NCBI RefSeq assembly: GCF_001514265.1
Contig: NZ_KQ948989.1
Span: forward strand, 682,001-746,000
DNA: 64,000 bases
Direction: 5' to 3'
Source of the DNA: Streptomyces resistomycificus
GTDB taxonomy: Bacteria; Actinomycetota; Actinomycetes; Streptomycetales; Streptomycetaceae
Both the position numbers and the translations under genes were made by a program. Below are positions 11,404-19,524 of this stretch, one piece after another (position 1 is the first letter of the stretch; every line of letters begins with the position of its first letter). The notes beneath the pieces are model-generated. The model saw nothing but the letters and a program-made list of their open reading frames with translations. It made no database searches and was not told where the DNA came from.

Positions 11404-13572
11404 ATGACGGTGACGAATCGGGCGACGGCCACCACGAGTGCGACGGCCACGAGTGCGACGGCCACCACGATGGCGAAGGCCCTGAACTCCGCCCTGCGGG
11501 ACGCGCTCGACGCGGACGAGCGGGTCGTCGTCTTCGGGGAGGACGTCGGCCGGCTCGGCGGAGTCTTCCGGATCACCGACGGGCTCGCGGACACCTTCGG
11601 CGAACGGCGCTGCTTCGACACCCCGGCCTGCGAGGCGGGCATCGCGGGACTCGCGGTCGGTATGGCGATGGCCGGGTTCCGGCCCGTCGTGGAGATGCAG
11701 TTCGACGCGTTCGCCTACCCGGCGTTCGAACAGATCGCCTCCCACATCGCCAAGCTCCGCAACCGCACACGCGGTGCCCTCACCCTCCCCCTCGTCATAC
11801 GCGTCCCCTACGGCGGCGGGATCGGCGGAGTCGAGCACCACAGCGACTCCAGCGAGGCCTACTACGCGCACACGGCGGGCCTGAAGGTCGTCACCCCCGC
11901 GACGGTGGCTGACGCGTACTCACTCCTGCGGGAGGCCATCGACGACCCGGACCCCGTGGTGTTCCTGGAACCCAAGCGCCGTTACTGGACGAAGGAAGAC
12001 GTCCGACTGCCGTCACGCACCGAGCCGTTCGGTACCGCAGCGGTCCGCCGCCCCGGCACCGCCGCCACGCTCGTCGCGTACGGCCCGTCGGTCGCCGTCG
12101 CCCTGGAGGCCGCCCGGGAGGCGGCGACCGAGGGCATGGACGTCGAGGTGCTGGACCTGCGCACCATCGTCCCGCTCGACGACCACGCCCTCACCGAGTC
12201 GGTACGGCGCACCGGCCGCTGCCTGGTCGTGCACGAGGCACAGGGCTTCGCCGGGGTCGGCGCAGAGATCGCCGCGCAGGTCCAGGAGCGCTGCTTCGAC
12301 GCTCTGCGGGCCCCCGTGCTGCGCGTCACGGGCCTCGACATCCCCTACCCGCCACCGCTGCTGGAGAGCGCGCATCTGCCGGGTGCCGGGCGGGTGCTGG
12401 AGGGGTTGCGGCGGCTGCTGCCCGACGGCGGACGATCGGGCGCGGGCGTAGGACGGGCAATTCCGGTGCCCGCCGCCGGGACGGGCACCGACAGCCGGAC
12501 CGTACGAACCTTCCAACTGCCGGACCTGGGTGAAGGTCTGGCGGAGGCCGAGGTACTGGAATGGACGGTCGCCGTGGGCGATCACGTCACCCACGACCAG
12601 GCCGTGGCCGAGGTCGAGACGGCCAAGTCCGTCGTCACGCTGCCCAGCCCGTTCGCCGGGACGGTGACCGCCCTGCACTGCGCTGCCGGAGAGGTCGTCA
12701 AGGTCGGGGCGCCGCTGATGTCGGTGGCGCAGACTTCGGGGGAGGGCGGGGTGAGTGCGGACTCGTCTGCTGGGGCAGGCTCGAGTGCGGACACCTCTGC
12801 CGAGACCGGGTCGGGGGCAGTGCTCACCGGGTACGGAACCGGAGCGCGACGTGCCCTCGTCGGGAACAAGGCGGGCCCCTCGGAGGACGGTGAGCTCGAA
12901 ACCTCTCACCAGCCGGGCATCCGCATCCCCCTCGACGCAGCCGCCGAGAAGTTCCTCCGCGCCCACCGCGACACACCCGCCCTCACCATCTGGGCGGACG
13001 CCGATGCCACCGGCCTGCTCACTGCCCGCGACACCCACGGCACGGGTCTGCTTCCGCTGCTGGCCCAGGCCTGCCTCTCCGGGCTCGCCGCCTTCCCCGA
13101 ACTGAACGCCCGGGTGGACGCCGGCCGGGCGGAGATCGTCCGGCTGCCGCACGTGCACCTCGGCTTCGCCGCTCAGACCGACCACGGCCTGGTCGTTCCC
13201 GTCGTGCGGGACGCCGACCGGCTGCCGCTCGACGCCCTCGCCGCCGAACTGCGCCGCCTCACCGACCTCGCCCGGCGTGACGCGGTCCCCGCCGGCCACC
13301 TCACCGGTGGCACCTTCACCCTCAACAATTACGGTCCCCTCGGGGTCGACGGTGCCACCCCGATCCTCAACCACCCCCAGACGGCGATGCTCGGCTTCGG
13401 CCGCCTCGTCGACCGTCCCTGGGTGGTGGACGGCCGCGTGGAGGTACGCAAGGTCGTTCACTTGTCTCTGACCTTCGACCACCGCGTCTGCGACGGCGGT
13501 GTCGCGGCCGGATTCCTGCGCCATGTGATCGCCCGCATCACTGCCGCACAGAGCCCCGGAACAAGCCAATGA
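11404..13572 (+). CDS. Fused branched-chain 2-oxoacid dehydrogenase E1-beta/E2 protein (722 aa)
   Basis: Two subunits that are normally separate are in one chain. Residues ~24-345 are a complete E1-beta transketolase-like domain (VVVFGEDVGRLGGVFR, PYGGGIGGVEHHSDSSEAY). Residues ~368-443 are a lipoyl domain with the lipoylated lysine at K408 (EVETAKSV). A Ser/Ala/Gly-rich linker covers ~445-475, and the E2 acyltransferase core spans ~502-715 with catalytic His693 and Asp697 (FDHRVCDGG). The peripheral subunit-binding domain usually found between lipoyl and core domains is not recognisable; covalent tethering of E1-beta could replace it. The start ATG 11404 has GGAAGGA 7 nt upstream and lies 1 nt after the E1-alpha stop. 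The first 23 residues are a Thr/Ala repeat encoded by imperfect tandem DNA repeats. The reading frame is continuous, so this is a true fusion as given. Confidence 0.93.
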   Translation: MTVTNRATATTSATATSATATTMAKALNSALRDALDADERVVVFGEDVGRLGGVFRITDGLADTFGERRCFDTPACEAGIAGLAVGMAMAGFRPVVEMQFDAFAYPAFEQIASHIAKLRNRTRGALTLPLVIRVPYGGGIGGVEHHSDSSEAYYAHTAGLKVVTPATVADAYSLLREAIDDPDPVVFLEPKRRYWTKEDVRLPSRTEPFGTAAVRRPGTAATLVAYGPSVAVALEAAREAATEGMDVEVLDLRTIVPLDDHALTESVRRTGRCLVVHEAQGFAGVGAEIAAQVQERCFDALRAPVLRVTGLDIPYPPPLLESAHLPGAGRVLEGLRRLLPDGGRSGAGVGRAIPVPAAGTGTDSRTVRTFQLPDLGEGLAEAEVLEWTVAVGDHVTHDQAVAEVETAKSVVTLPSPFAGTVTALHCAAGEVVKVGAPLMSVAQTSGEGGVSADSSAGAGSSADTSAETGSGAVLTGYGTGARRALVGNKAGPSEDGELETSHQPGIRIPLDAAAEKFLRAHRDTPALTIWADADATGLLTARDTHGTGLLPLLAQACLSGLAAFPELNARVDAGRAEIVRLPHVHLGFAAQTDHGLVVPVVRDADRLPLDALAAELRRLTDLARRDAVPAGHLTGGTFTLNNYGPLGVDGATPILNHPQTAMLGFGRLVDRPWVVDGRVEVRKVVHLSLTFDHRVCDGGVAAGFLRHVIARITAAQSPGTSQ

Positions 13573-14108
13573 GGAATCAGAACAGCTCGACCCGCTCACG
13601 GCATCGCCGGAGGTGTCGTAGGCCGAAGGCGTAGACCGTACGGGAGTTGAGGTTCACCCCACGGGTGACGGTGACGGTCATGCCGGACTTCTCCAGCCCT
13701 CCCTCGCGCACCGGCGGCGGGTCCGGCCACCCGCCGCCCGTGCGTGCGTCCACCATGAGGGCGCGACCGGAGCCTCTGCGAGAGCCGCAGTCGAGCCGGC
13801 GAGAGCGCTGCCCGCGTCGCACTGTTCGGGCACCATGTGGATCCGGCATGCGGGCCGGATCGGGCGCACCTCGGTAACTGGCCCTGCGTCCCCGCTCGCG
13901 CTGCATCGCACGCCGAGGCTTGACGGTGGCGTGACCAGTCGTTAATTTACCCGCTTACCAAATCCTCGAGATTCTGCATGCCGTTCGTCATGTCGAACCG
14001 TCTTGGCGTCGCGTCAACCGCCACGCGGTCGAAGCCGTCAAGGGCAGGCCGAGCAGCGCCAGAAGCACCTCTCCCCGAGCGAGACCAGCGCGTAGTCATC
14101 TCTGATGA
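13573..14108. other. Gene-poor spacer between the BKD genes and the GH30 xylanase
   Basis: No convincing gene. A minus-strand frame at 13577-13906 (109 aa) ends about 5 nt from the BKD stop and has a moderately protein-like C-terminal half, but I recognise no family and no good ribosome site. A more AT-rich patch at ~13940-13985 lies in the middle. This stretch probably marks the edge of the peptide cluster. Confidence 0.5.
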
Positions 14109-14122
14109 TGGGAGCGCTCCCA
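14109..14122. promoter_or_regulatory. CebR-type operator box
   Basis: TGGGAGCGCTCCCA is a perfect 14-bp palindrome, extended to 16 bp by flanking A/T. It is identical to the known Streptomyces CebR box bound by the cellobiose/cellotriose-responsive LacI repressor. It lies 44 bp upstream of the GH30 xylanase start, where it could block the promoter or initial elongation. Confidence 0.85.
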
Positions 14123-14165
14123 TAGGTACAGCGCGGATCAGTGCCAACGGCCAAGAGGAGGAGAC

Positions 14166-15479
14166 ATGACGCAAGGTCGGAATGAGCCCGCGAGCAGCGA
14201 GCGGAGATCGCCGAGCCGGAGGACCGTCCTGGCGACGATGGGGGCCCTGCCGGTCCTCACGGCCACGGCGTCGACCGTGGGGACTTCGGGAGCGGCGGCC
14301 GTGACGGCCGCCGCCACGGCGGTCATCGACCCGTCGGCGCAGCGGCAGACGATCCGAGGCTTCGGCGGCATGACCCATACCGCCTGGATCGGCGACCTGT
14401 CAGCCGCCCAGCGGGACACGGCGTTCGGCACCGGCGAGGGCCGACTGGGCTTCTCCGTGCTGAGGATCCCCGTCCCCGAGAACCAGACGGACTGGAGCCG
14501 TGACCTGGCGACGGCGAGGCGCGCGACCGAGCTCGGGGCGACTGTCATCGCGTCGCCGTGGAATCCCCCCGCCCGCATGGTCGAGACCTTCGTCCGCGGC
14601 ACTCAGACGGACGCGAAACGCCTCAGGCACGACATGTACGGCGCCTACGCCCAGCACCTCAACGACTTCAACGGGTTCCTGAGGAACAACGGGGTGAACC
14701 TGTACGGCATATCGGTGCAGAACGAGCCCGACTACGCTCATGACTGGACGTGGTGGACTCCCGCCGAAATGGTCCGTTTCCTGCGGGAGAACGCCGGCTC
14801 GATCGGCACCAGGGTCATCGCGCCCGAGTCCTTCCAGTACCGGAAGAACATCTCGGACCCGATCCTCAACGACTCCGCGGCGCTCGCCAACGTGGACATC
14901 ATCGGGGCCCACCTCTACGGCACGCAGTTCGCGGACTTCCCCTACCCCCTCTTCAAGCAGAAGGGGGCGGGCAAGGAACTCTGGATGACCGAGGTCTACT
15001 ACCCCAACAGCAGCGATTCGGCGGACCTCTGGCCGCAGGCGCTGGACGTGGCGGAGCACATCCACCGTGCCATGGTGGACGCCGAGTTCCAGGCGTACAT
15101 CTGGTGGTACATCCGGCGCAGTTACGGTCCCATGCGGGAGGACGGCCGGATCAGCAAGCGCGGCGCCGGCATGGCGCACTTCGCCAGGTTCGTCCGCCCC
15201 GGGTACGTGCGGATCGAGGCGACGGCGAACCCGGCGTCGAACGTCTACGTCTCGGCGTACCGGGGCGGTAGGTCCACGGTCGTCGTGGTGGCCGTCAACA
15301 AGGGGACATCCGCGGTGAGTCAGCGGTTCACCCTGGCGAACAGCACGGCGTCCAGCGCCTCGTCCTGGTTGACCGACGCGAGCAGGAACGTCGCACCCCA
15401 GGGCGCGACCGGCGTGTCGAACGGCTCCTTCACCGCCACGCTTCCCGCTCGAAGCGTGACCACCTTCGTGGCGGCGTGA
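14166..15479 (+). CDS. Secreted GH30 (subfamily 8-like) glucuronoxylan endo-1,4-beta-xylanase
   Basis: 437 aa. A twin-arginine signal (SRRTVLATMG, residues 17-26) and an Ala-rich stretch lead to cleavage near residue 45-50, so the protein is exported. The body matches Bacillus subtilis XynC closely: acid/base Glu187 in SVQNEPDY, nucleophile Glu276 in LWMTEVYYPN, and the WWYIRRSYGPM segment associated with recognition of the methylglucuronic acid side chain. It should cut glucuronoxylan internally next to GlcA-substituted xylose. The C-terminal ~85 residues form the side beta-domain typical of GH30; there is no extra carbohydrate-binding module. The start ATG follows an AGGAGGAG ribosome site. 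The CebR box upstream predicts induction by cello-oligosaccharides, tying xylan attack to cellulose sensing. Confidence 0.93.
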   Translation: MTQGRNEPASSERRSPSRRTVLATMGALPVLTATASTVGTSGAAAVTAAATAVIDPSAQRQTIRGFGGMTHTAWIGDLSAAQRDTAFGTGEGRLGFSVLRIPVPENQTDWSRDLATARRATELGATVIASPWNPPARMVETFVRGTQTDAKRLRHDMYGAYAQHLNDFNGFLRNNGVNLYGISVQNEPDYAHDWTWWTPAEMVRFLRENAGSIGTRVIAPESFQYRKNISDPILNDSAALANVDIIGAHLYGTQFADFPYPLFKQKGAGKELWMTEVYYPNSSDSADLWPQALDVAEHIHRAMVDAEFQAYIWWYIRRSYGPMREDGRISKRGAGMAHFARFVRPGYVRIEATANPASNVYVSAYRGGRSTVVVVAVNKGTSAVSQRFTLANSTASSASSWLTDASRNVAPQGATGVSNGSFTATLPARSVTTFVAA

Positions 15480-15534
15480 CCGAGGCTCCTGGCGGGAGCG
15501 GCAGCGGCGTTTAGTGCGGACTGGTGAACCGCAA

Positions 15535-15850
15535 CAGTGGCAAGGCGCTCGAAGTCGCGCGGCGCGACCGCCCCGTCGCCGGGGAGCCCGTTGGCGTAGA
15601 GCGCCCTGAGTCGGTCCAGCGGGAGTTCCCCGAGCAGGTCCTTGCCGCCTGAGGTCGGGTGGGCGGGCAGGAGTGTGCCGGTCCGGAAGCCGACGCGCAG
15701 CGTCTGGGGCCCCTCCACGCCGTCCAGGAAACGGGTTCCGTTGCCCTCCAGGACCATCAGGTGAGTGGTCTCGCGGGCCGCGTCCGTTATCTGGGCCCGC
15801 GCGAGGTCGCCCCCTCCCACCGCCAGGGTGCCCTCCGGTTCGTCGTCGAC
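15535..15850 (-). pseudogene. IclR-family regulator remnant (effector domain only)
   Basis: A minus-strand frame shows the middle of an IclR effector-binding domain (ITDAARETTHLMVLEG, DGVEGPQTLRVGFRTG, LPAHPTSGGKDLLGELPLD). The N-terminal helix-turn-helix is missing, and the C-terminal portion dissolves into unrelated sequence after about base 15540. The open frame extends further each way but is not IclR-like there. Interpreted as a truncated gene. It lies back to back with the gentisate dioxygenase fragment. Confidence 0.75.
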
Positions 15851-15871
15851 GGCGAGGGCGTGTGAACCAAC

Positions 15872-15973
15872 GTCGACGGTGCCGCGGTGGCGATGCGCCG
15901 CGGCGATCTGCTGCTGACGCCGAGCTGGGCCTTCCACGAGCACCAGAACGGCACCGACGAGCCGATGACGTGA
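15872..15973 (+). pseudogene. Gentisate 1,2-dioxygenase-like cupin fragment
   Basis: About 33 codons in frame, including MRRGDLLLTPSWAFHEH and QNGTDEP before a TGA at 15971-15973. This is the conserved cupin segment of gentisate-type ring-cleavage dioxygenases, in which the histidines after LTPSW lie near the metal site. No start, N-terminus or remainder exists. The next ~90 bases encode another orphan piece (DYLRKEREVPVARLQAAW) that I could not assign. Together with the adjacent IclR remnant this looks like a deleted aromatic-catabolism locus. Confidence 0.65.
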
Positions 15974-16147
15974 CTACCTGCGCAAGGAGCGCGAGGTGCC
16001 CGTCGCGCGCTTGCAGGCCGCCTGGGTGGACATCGTGCGGCGCATGACCCGACCTGGTGCGGGGTGACCCGGATGGGGGCAAACCCTGCTGGGTGGTTGA
16101 TCGGTAAATATGTCGCGTGTCGCTGAGGGTGTCGGGATACTGCCTCG

Positions 16148-17170
16148 GTGCCTCTTACCGAACTGCCTCGACTGCTTCGGCCTCGTGCCCTGAGGCCGGG
16201 AGATCTCGTCGTCGTCGCATCGCTGTCCGGGCCCCTCCACGCCGTTCATGAGCCCGACCTCGAGAAGGCGGTAGCCGTGCTTCAGCGGATGGGATTCCGC
16301 GTGCGTCGGGCGCCGCTGCTCGAAGCGGGGCGGCACCGCTGGTGGAGCGCGGCCACGCCGGCGGAGATCGCCAGGGAACTCAACGGTCTGCTGCGTGATC
16401 CTGAGGTGCGCGCGATCATCGCGCATGACGGCGGCCAGACGGTGTTCGGCTACCTCGACATGATCGACGTCGAGGCGATCATGGCCGACCCCAAGCCGAT
16501 CCTCGGCTACAGCGACATCTCGCTTCTGCATCTGGCGCTCTACGCGCGCACGGGTCTGGTCGGGTTCCACGCCGACGTGGCCACCCCTGGACTCGGCGGG
16601 CACTGGCAGGCCGCGCCCGCAGCGCGCCAAGCGGTGCTGGAGAAGCTCTACTTGACGCTGCTGACCGGGACGGAGCCGATCGGTGCGCTGCCGGCCACCC
16701 CGTCGTGGGAGTGCTGGCGTGCCGGTCGCGCCGAAGGCCGGCTGATCGGCGGGGTGATCAATCGCATCGTGCTGAACCAGGCGACGCGCTACGCGCTGCC
16801 GCTCGAATGGTTCGACGGCGCGGTGCTGTTCTGGGAGGAGCTGGGCGGCCAGGCATCGCATGTGTGGAGCTACCTACAGGTACTGCGGCACGCCGGCGTC
16901 CTTGATCGAATCGCCGGCATGGTCGTGGGCATCCCGACCGCGATCGACGGACTCGACTCGCCCGACGCGTCCCCGACCCTGCAAGAGATGGTCCTCGACG
17001 TCCTCGGCGACCGTGACATCCCGGTCCTGGGCAACGTCGAGGTCGGACACGCCGGCCCGAATCTGCCGATGCCGGTCGGCATCCGCGTCGCCCTCGACGC
17101 GCAGCAGCTCACATTGTCGCTGCTCGAACCGGCGGTACGCCCGCTCACGGTGACCGGACCGGGCGGCTGA
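16148..17170 (+). CDS. S66-family LD-carboxypeptidase (MccF/LdcA-like)
   Basis: 340 aa, a typical length for peptidase family S66. The proposed nucleophile is Ser122 in ILGYSDIS, with Glu230/231 (FWEELGG) and His301 (VGHAGPNLPMP) completing the Ser-Glu-His triad. No signal peptide is visible, so it is probably cytosolic. Family members either cleave the L-Lys/Dap-D-Ala bond of muropeptides during wall recycling or, as MccF, inactivate peptidyl-nucleotide antibiotics; the sequence alone does not decide. The GTG start is set by N-terminal homology; the ribosome site is weak. It stands alone between the decayed region and a convergent SGNH esterase. Proximity to the NRPS cluster allows a self-immunity role, but nothing proves it. 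Confidence 0.9.
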   Translation: MPLTELPRLLRPRALRPGDLVVVASLSGPLHAVHEPDLEKAVAVLQRMGFRVRRAPLLEAGRHRWWSAATPAEIARELNGLLRDPEVRAIIAHDGGQTVFGYLDMIDVEAIMADPKPILGYSDISLLHLALYARTGLVGFHADVATPGLGGHWQAAPAARQAVLEKLYLTLLTGTEPIGALPATPSWECWRAGRAEGRLIGGVINRIVLNQATRYALPLEWFDGAVLFWEELGGQASHVWSYLQVLRHAGVLDRIAGMVVGIPTAIDGLDSPDASPTLQEMVLDVLGDRDIPVLGNVEVGHAGPNLPMPVGIRVALDAQQLTLSLLEPAVRPLTVTGPGG

Positions 17171-17266
17171 GCAACGCGGATCAGCGGGCTTCTTCATGGG
17201 GCGTGCCCGGATCGTGATCGATCCTGCTCCCCGGACCTGGTCCTTGGGTCCCGCGCGATGCCGTCC

Positions 17267-18085
17267 CTACGCGGAGTGCCGGTGACCGGTGTCCGCCGCG
17301 GAGTCGGACGTGGTACTCACGGGCAGGAGTTGGGGGCGTTTCGCGGTGCGGCCGTCACCGGAGGACCGGCCGCGCAGACGGCGTCCGAGCCAGGGGCCGA
17401 GGTGTGCGGCCGCCCAGCGCAGTTCGGCTCCCGCGGCCTGCCAGCCGCTGGGAAGCCTCTGCGGCGGGAGGGGGAGCGTCCAGGCGTCGTCGCTGCCGGG
17501 CAGGTGGATGGCTTGGGCGAGGGCTGCGGCGATCCGTTCGTGGCCGAGGGGGCTGGCGTGCAGACGGTCCGCGGTCCACAGCCGCGGGTCGGTGGTGACG
17601 GCCGGTCGGCCGGTTTCGGCGACCGCGACCCCGTGGCGGGCGGCCGCAGCGCGGATGCCGGCATTGAGGTCGAACACGCGGGACCTGATGGGCCGGGCAA
17701 GGGGCGCGATCGCTCCGATGTGGGGGAAGGTCAGTGTCACCACGTGGGTCCCAGCATCCGTGAGCGCGGCGAACATCTCTTCCAGGTGCCCGGTCACCTC
17801 TGCGGCGTTGAACCGGGGCCGGAGCAGGTCGTTGACCCCGGCGACGACGGTGGCCAGGTCGGGACGCAGGGCCAGGGCAGGCCCCAGCTGTTCCGTGCGG
17901 ATCTGGCCGGCGGTACGTCCTCGTACGGCCAGATTGGCGTACCGAAGCCCGGGGTTGACGGCTGCGAGGTGCTCGGCGAGCCGGTCGGCGAAGCCGCGCA
18001 GGCCGACGGTGTCGTCCCCGTCGCCCAGCCCCTCGGTCTGGCTGTCGCCCAGGGCGACGTAGCGCATGTATTCACCGCTCGGCAT
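17267..18085 (-). CDS. SGNH/GDSL-family hydrolase
   Basis: 272 aa. The catalytic blocks are clear: VALGDSQTEG (Ser nucleophile), VRGRTAG (block II Gly), VVAGVNDLL (block III Asn) and DRLHASPLGH (block V Asp and His). The substrate is unknown; the family covers esterases, lipases and acetyl-hydrolases. No signal peptide is seen, so it probably acts inside the cell. The chosen ATG at 18085 overlaps the end of the upstream PadR gene by 14 nt, implying translational coupling; an internal ATG at 18067, five codons before the GDS motif, is also possible. The C-terminal ~45 residues are basic and not part of the catalytic fold. Confidence 0.88.
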   Translation of the reverse strand: MPSGEYMRYVALGDSQTEGLGDGDDTVGLRGFADRLAEHLAAVNPGLRYANLAVRGRTAGQIRTEQLGPALALRPDLATVVAGVNDLLRPRFNAAEVTGHLEEMFAALTDAGTHVVTLTFPHIGAIAPLARPIRSRVFDLNAGIRAAAARHGVAVAETGRPAVTTDPRLWTADRLHASPLGHERIAAALAQAIHLPGSDDAWTLPLPPQRLPSGWQAAGAELRWAAAHLGPWLGRRLRGRSSGDGRTAKRPQLLPVSTTSDSAADTGHRHSA

Positions 18086-18641
18086 GAGTCGTCCGCCTTT
18101 CCCGCAGGACGGTTGCGATCCGCAGGCACCAGTCCCGGTGGCCCTGCTCGAAGGCGATGCCGCGCAGGCAGGTGAGGTACGGCCCGATCCGCTCGCCTCG
18201 GCGCAGGAACTCCTCCTCGTCCGCGTCACCGCGAAGTTGACGCAGCAGCTTGCCGAGAAGCTCGATCTTGGCCTCGGCCGCAGACGCTCGCTCTTCGAGC
18301 TGTTCGATCACCGACGCGGTACCGATGCGGTCGGCGACCTGGACCTTGACGAGCAGATCGTCGCGGATGAACGAGGGCTTCGCCACGGCTGCGGCGAACT
18401 CTTCCAGCTCGGCGCGGCCGGCGTCGGTGACGTGGAACAACCGCTTGTTGGGCCGGTTTTCCTGGATCACCTGCCGACCCGCGACCAGCCCTTCCTTCTC
18501 CAGCCTGGTCAGCTCGGCGTACAGCTGCTGGGGCAGGGCGTGCCAGAAGTTCGCGACGCCGACGTCGAACGCCTTCGCCAGCTGGTATCCGCTGTACTCG
18601 CCGTCCAGCAGCGCCGCCAGCACGGCGTGTCGCAAGGCCAT
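18072..18641 (-). CDS. PadR-family transcriptional regulator (189 aa)
   Basis: N-terminal winged helix typical of PadR (ALRHAVLAALLDGEYSGYQL, QQLYAELTRLEKEGLV, NRPNKRLFHVTDAGRAEL), then a helical C-terminal dimerisation region from about residue 95. Such proteins repress promoters and release DNA on binding small, often phenolic or antibiotic-like, molecules. It overlaps and presumably co-transcribes with the SGNH hydrolase. A 36-bp dyad sits about 40-75 bp upstream of its start and is a good autoregulatory site. It is divergent from a second PadR gene at 18865. Confidence 0.93.
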   Translation of the reverse strand: MALRHAVLAALLDGEYSGYQLAKAFDVGVANFWHALPQQLYAELTRLEKEGLVAGRQVIQENRPNKRLFHVTDAGRAELEEFAAAVAKPSFIRDDLLVKVQVADRIGTASVIEQLEERASAAEAKIELLGKLLRQLRGDADEEEFLRRGERIGPYLTCLRGIAFEQGHRDWCLRIATVLRERRTTHAER

Positions 18642-18679
18642 CGAAGCAGCCCCTTCCTTCCCTTGTCCGCAGCTGCATC

Positions 18680-18715
18680 ATACTCAAGAAAATGACTAAT
18701 CACTTCCTTGTGTAT
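18680..18715. promoter_or_regulatory. 36-bp AT-rich dyad, probable operator of the minus-strand PadR gene
   Basis: Outer arms ATACTCAAG and CTTGTGTAT (one mismatch) enclose an inner dyad AAATGACTAATCACTT. It is far more AT-rich than its surroundings and lies 39 bp upstream of the PadR start at 18641. PadR sites are typically extended AT-rich dyads. Confidence 0.6.
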
Positions 18716-18832
18716 CAGGGCACGGGGCTGACCAGGGACACGCCCGGCGGTGTGGGCGGCCGTTGCGGCGTCGGGGGACAGTCACATTGCCGCCCCGCGT
18801 GAGCCCCGTCTCACCTGGCCGGCACCCCTTGG

Positions 18833-18852
18833 CTATGCAACGAGTTGCATAG
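18833..18852. promoter_or_regulatory. Perfect inverted repeat, probable operator of the plus-strand PadR gene
   Basis: CTATGCAAC-GA-GTTGCATAG: two perfect 9-bp arms with a 2-bp centre, containing the ATGC...GCAT core typical of PadR sites. It ends 12 bp before the start at 18865, so bound protein would cover the transcription or translation start. Confidence 0.65.
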
Positions 18853-18864
18853 AAGGATCGGGCT

Positions 18865-19431
18865 ATGGCGCTCGAGCACGCGATCCTCGTCTCCCTGCTG
18901 GAGAAGCCGGGCTCCGGCTATGAGCTGGCCCGGCGTTTCGAGCGGTCCATCGGATACTTCTGGACCGCCACGCATCAGCAGATCTACCGCGTTCTCAAGC
19001 GCATGGAGAGCGAGGGCCTGCTCGCCGTCCGCGAGCTGTCGCAGCAGAGCCGACCGGACAAGAAGGAGTACTCCGTCGTAGGCCCCGGCCGCGCCGTCCT
19101 CTCTCAGTGGCTGCACCAGTCGATCCAACCCGAGAGCATGCGGCACGAACTCGCCGTCAAGATCCGAGGCGCGGCCTTCGACGACCCGTCTGTGCTGATC
19201 CGTGAGGTCGAACGGCACCGCCAGGTGCACATCGACCGGCTGGCGCACTATCAGGCCGGGGAACTGCGCGACTTCACCGGCCCGGCGGCTCCCACCCCGC
19301 TCGACGCCGGTCAGGAGCTGCAGCATGTCGTGCTGCGCGGCGGCATCGCGTACGAGCGGATGACGATCGCCTGGCTCGACGACGTACTCGGCACACTCCG
19401 CCGGCTCGGCACGTCACCCTCGCCGGCCTGA
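18865..19431 (+). CDS. PadR-family transcriptional regulator (188 aa)
   Basis: PadR winged helix (ALEHAILVSLLEKPGSGYEL, QIYRVLKRMESEGLLAVREL, DKKEYSVVGPGRAVLSQW) followed by a C-terminal helical ligand/dimer domain. Only moderately similar to the neighbouring divergent PadR protein, so not a recent duplicate. An AAGGA ribosome site precedes the ATG. It lies 93 bp before a long acyl-CoA dehydrogenase in the same direction and may control it and itself through the perfect repeat just upstream; this is inference from layout. Confidence 0.92.
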   Translation: MALEHAILVSLLEKPGSGYELARRFERSIGYFWTATHQQIYRVLKRMESEGLLAVRELSQQSRPDKKEYSVVGPGRAVLSQWLHQSIQPESMRHELAVKIRGAAFDDPSVLIREVERHRQVHIDRLAHYQAGELRDFTGPAAPTPLDAGQELQHVVLRGGIAYERMTIAWLDDVLGTLRRLGTSPSPA

Positions 19432-19524
19432 CCTGCCGGCCGCCGCGGCCCGCGCTCCGCGACCTTCAGACCTGCACCCTCATCCCTCATCCCGCAACCC
19501 TCAACCCTCGGAAGGCGGACCCCT

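Noticed and set aside
13577..13906. Minus-strand 109-codon frame just after the BKD fusion gene
   Set aside because: No family, weak ribosome site and mixed composition; kept only as a remark on the spacer.
13947..14378. Minus-strand frame ending ...NLEDLVSG, short acidic tail resembling a peptide leader
   Set aside because: Most of the frame is the antisense of the GH30 signal region, and no core peptide or maturation genes follow.
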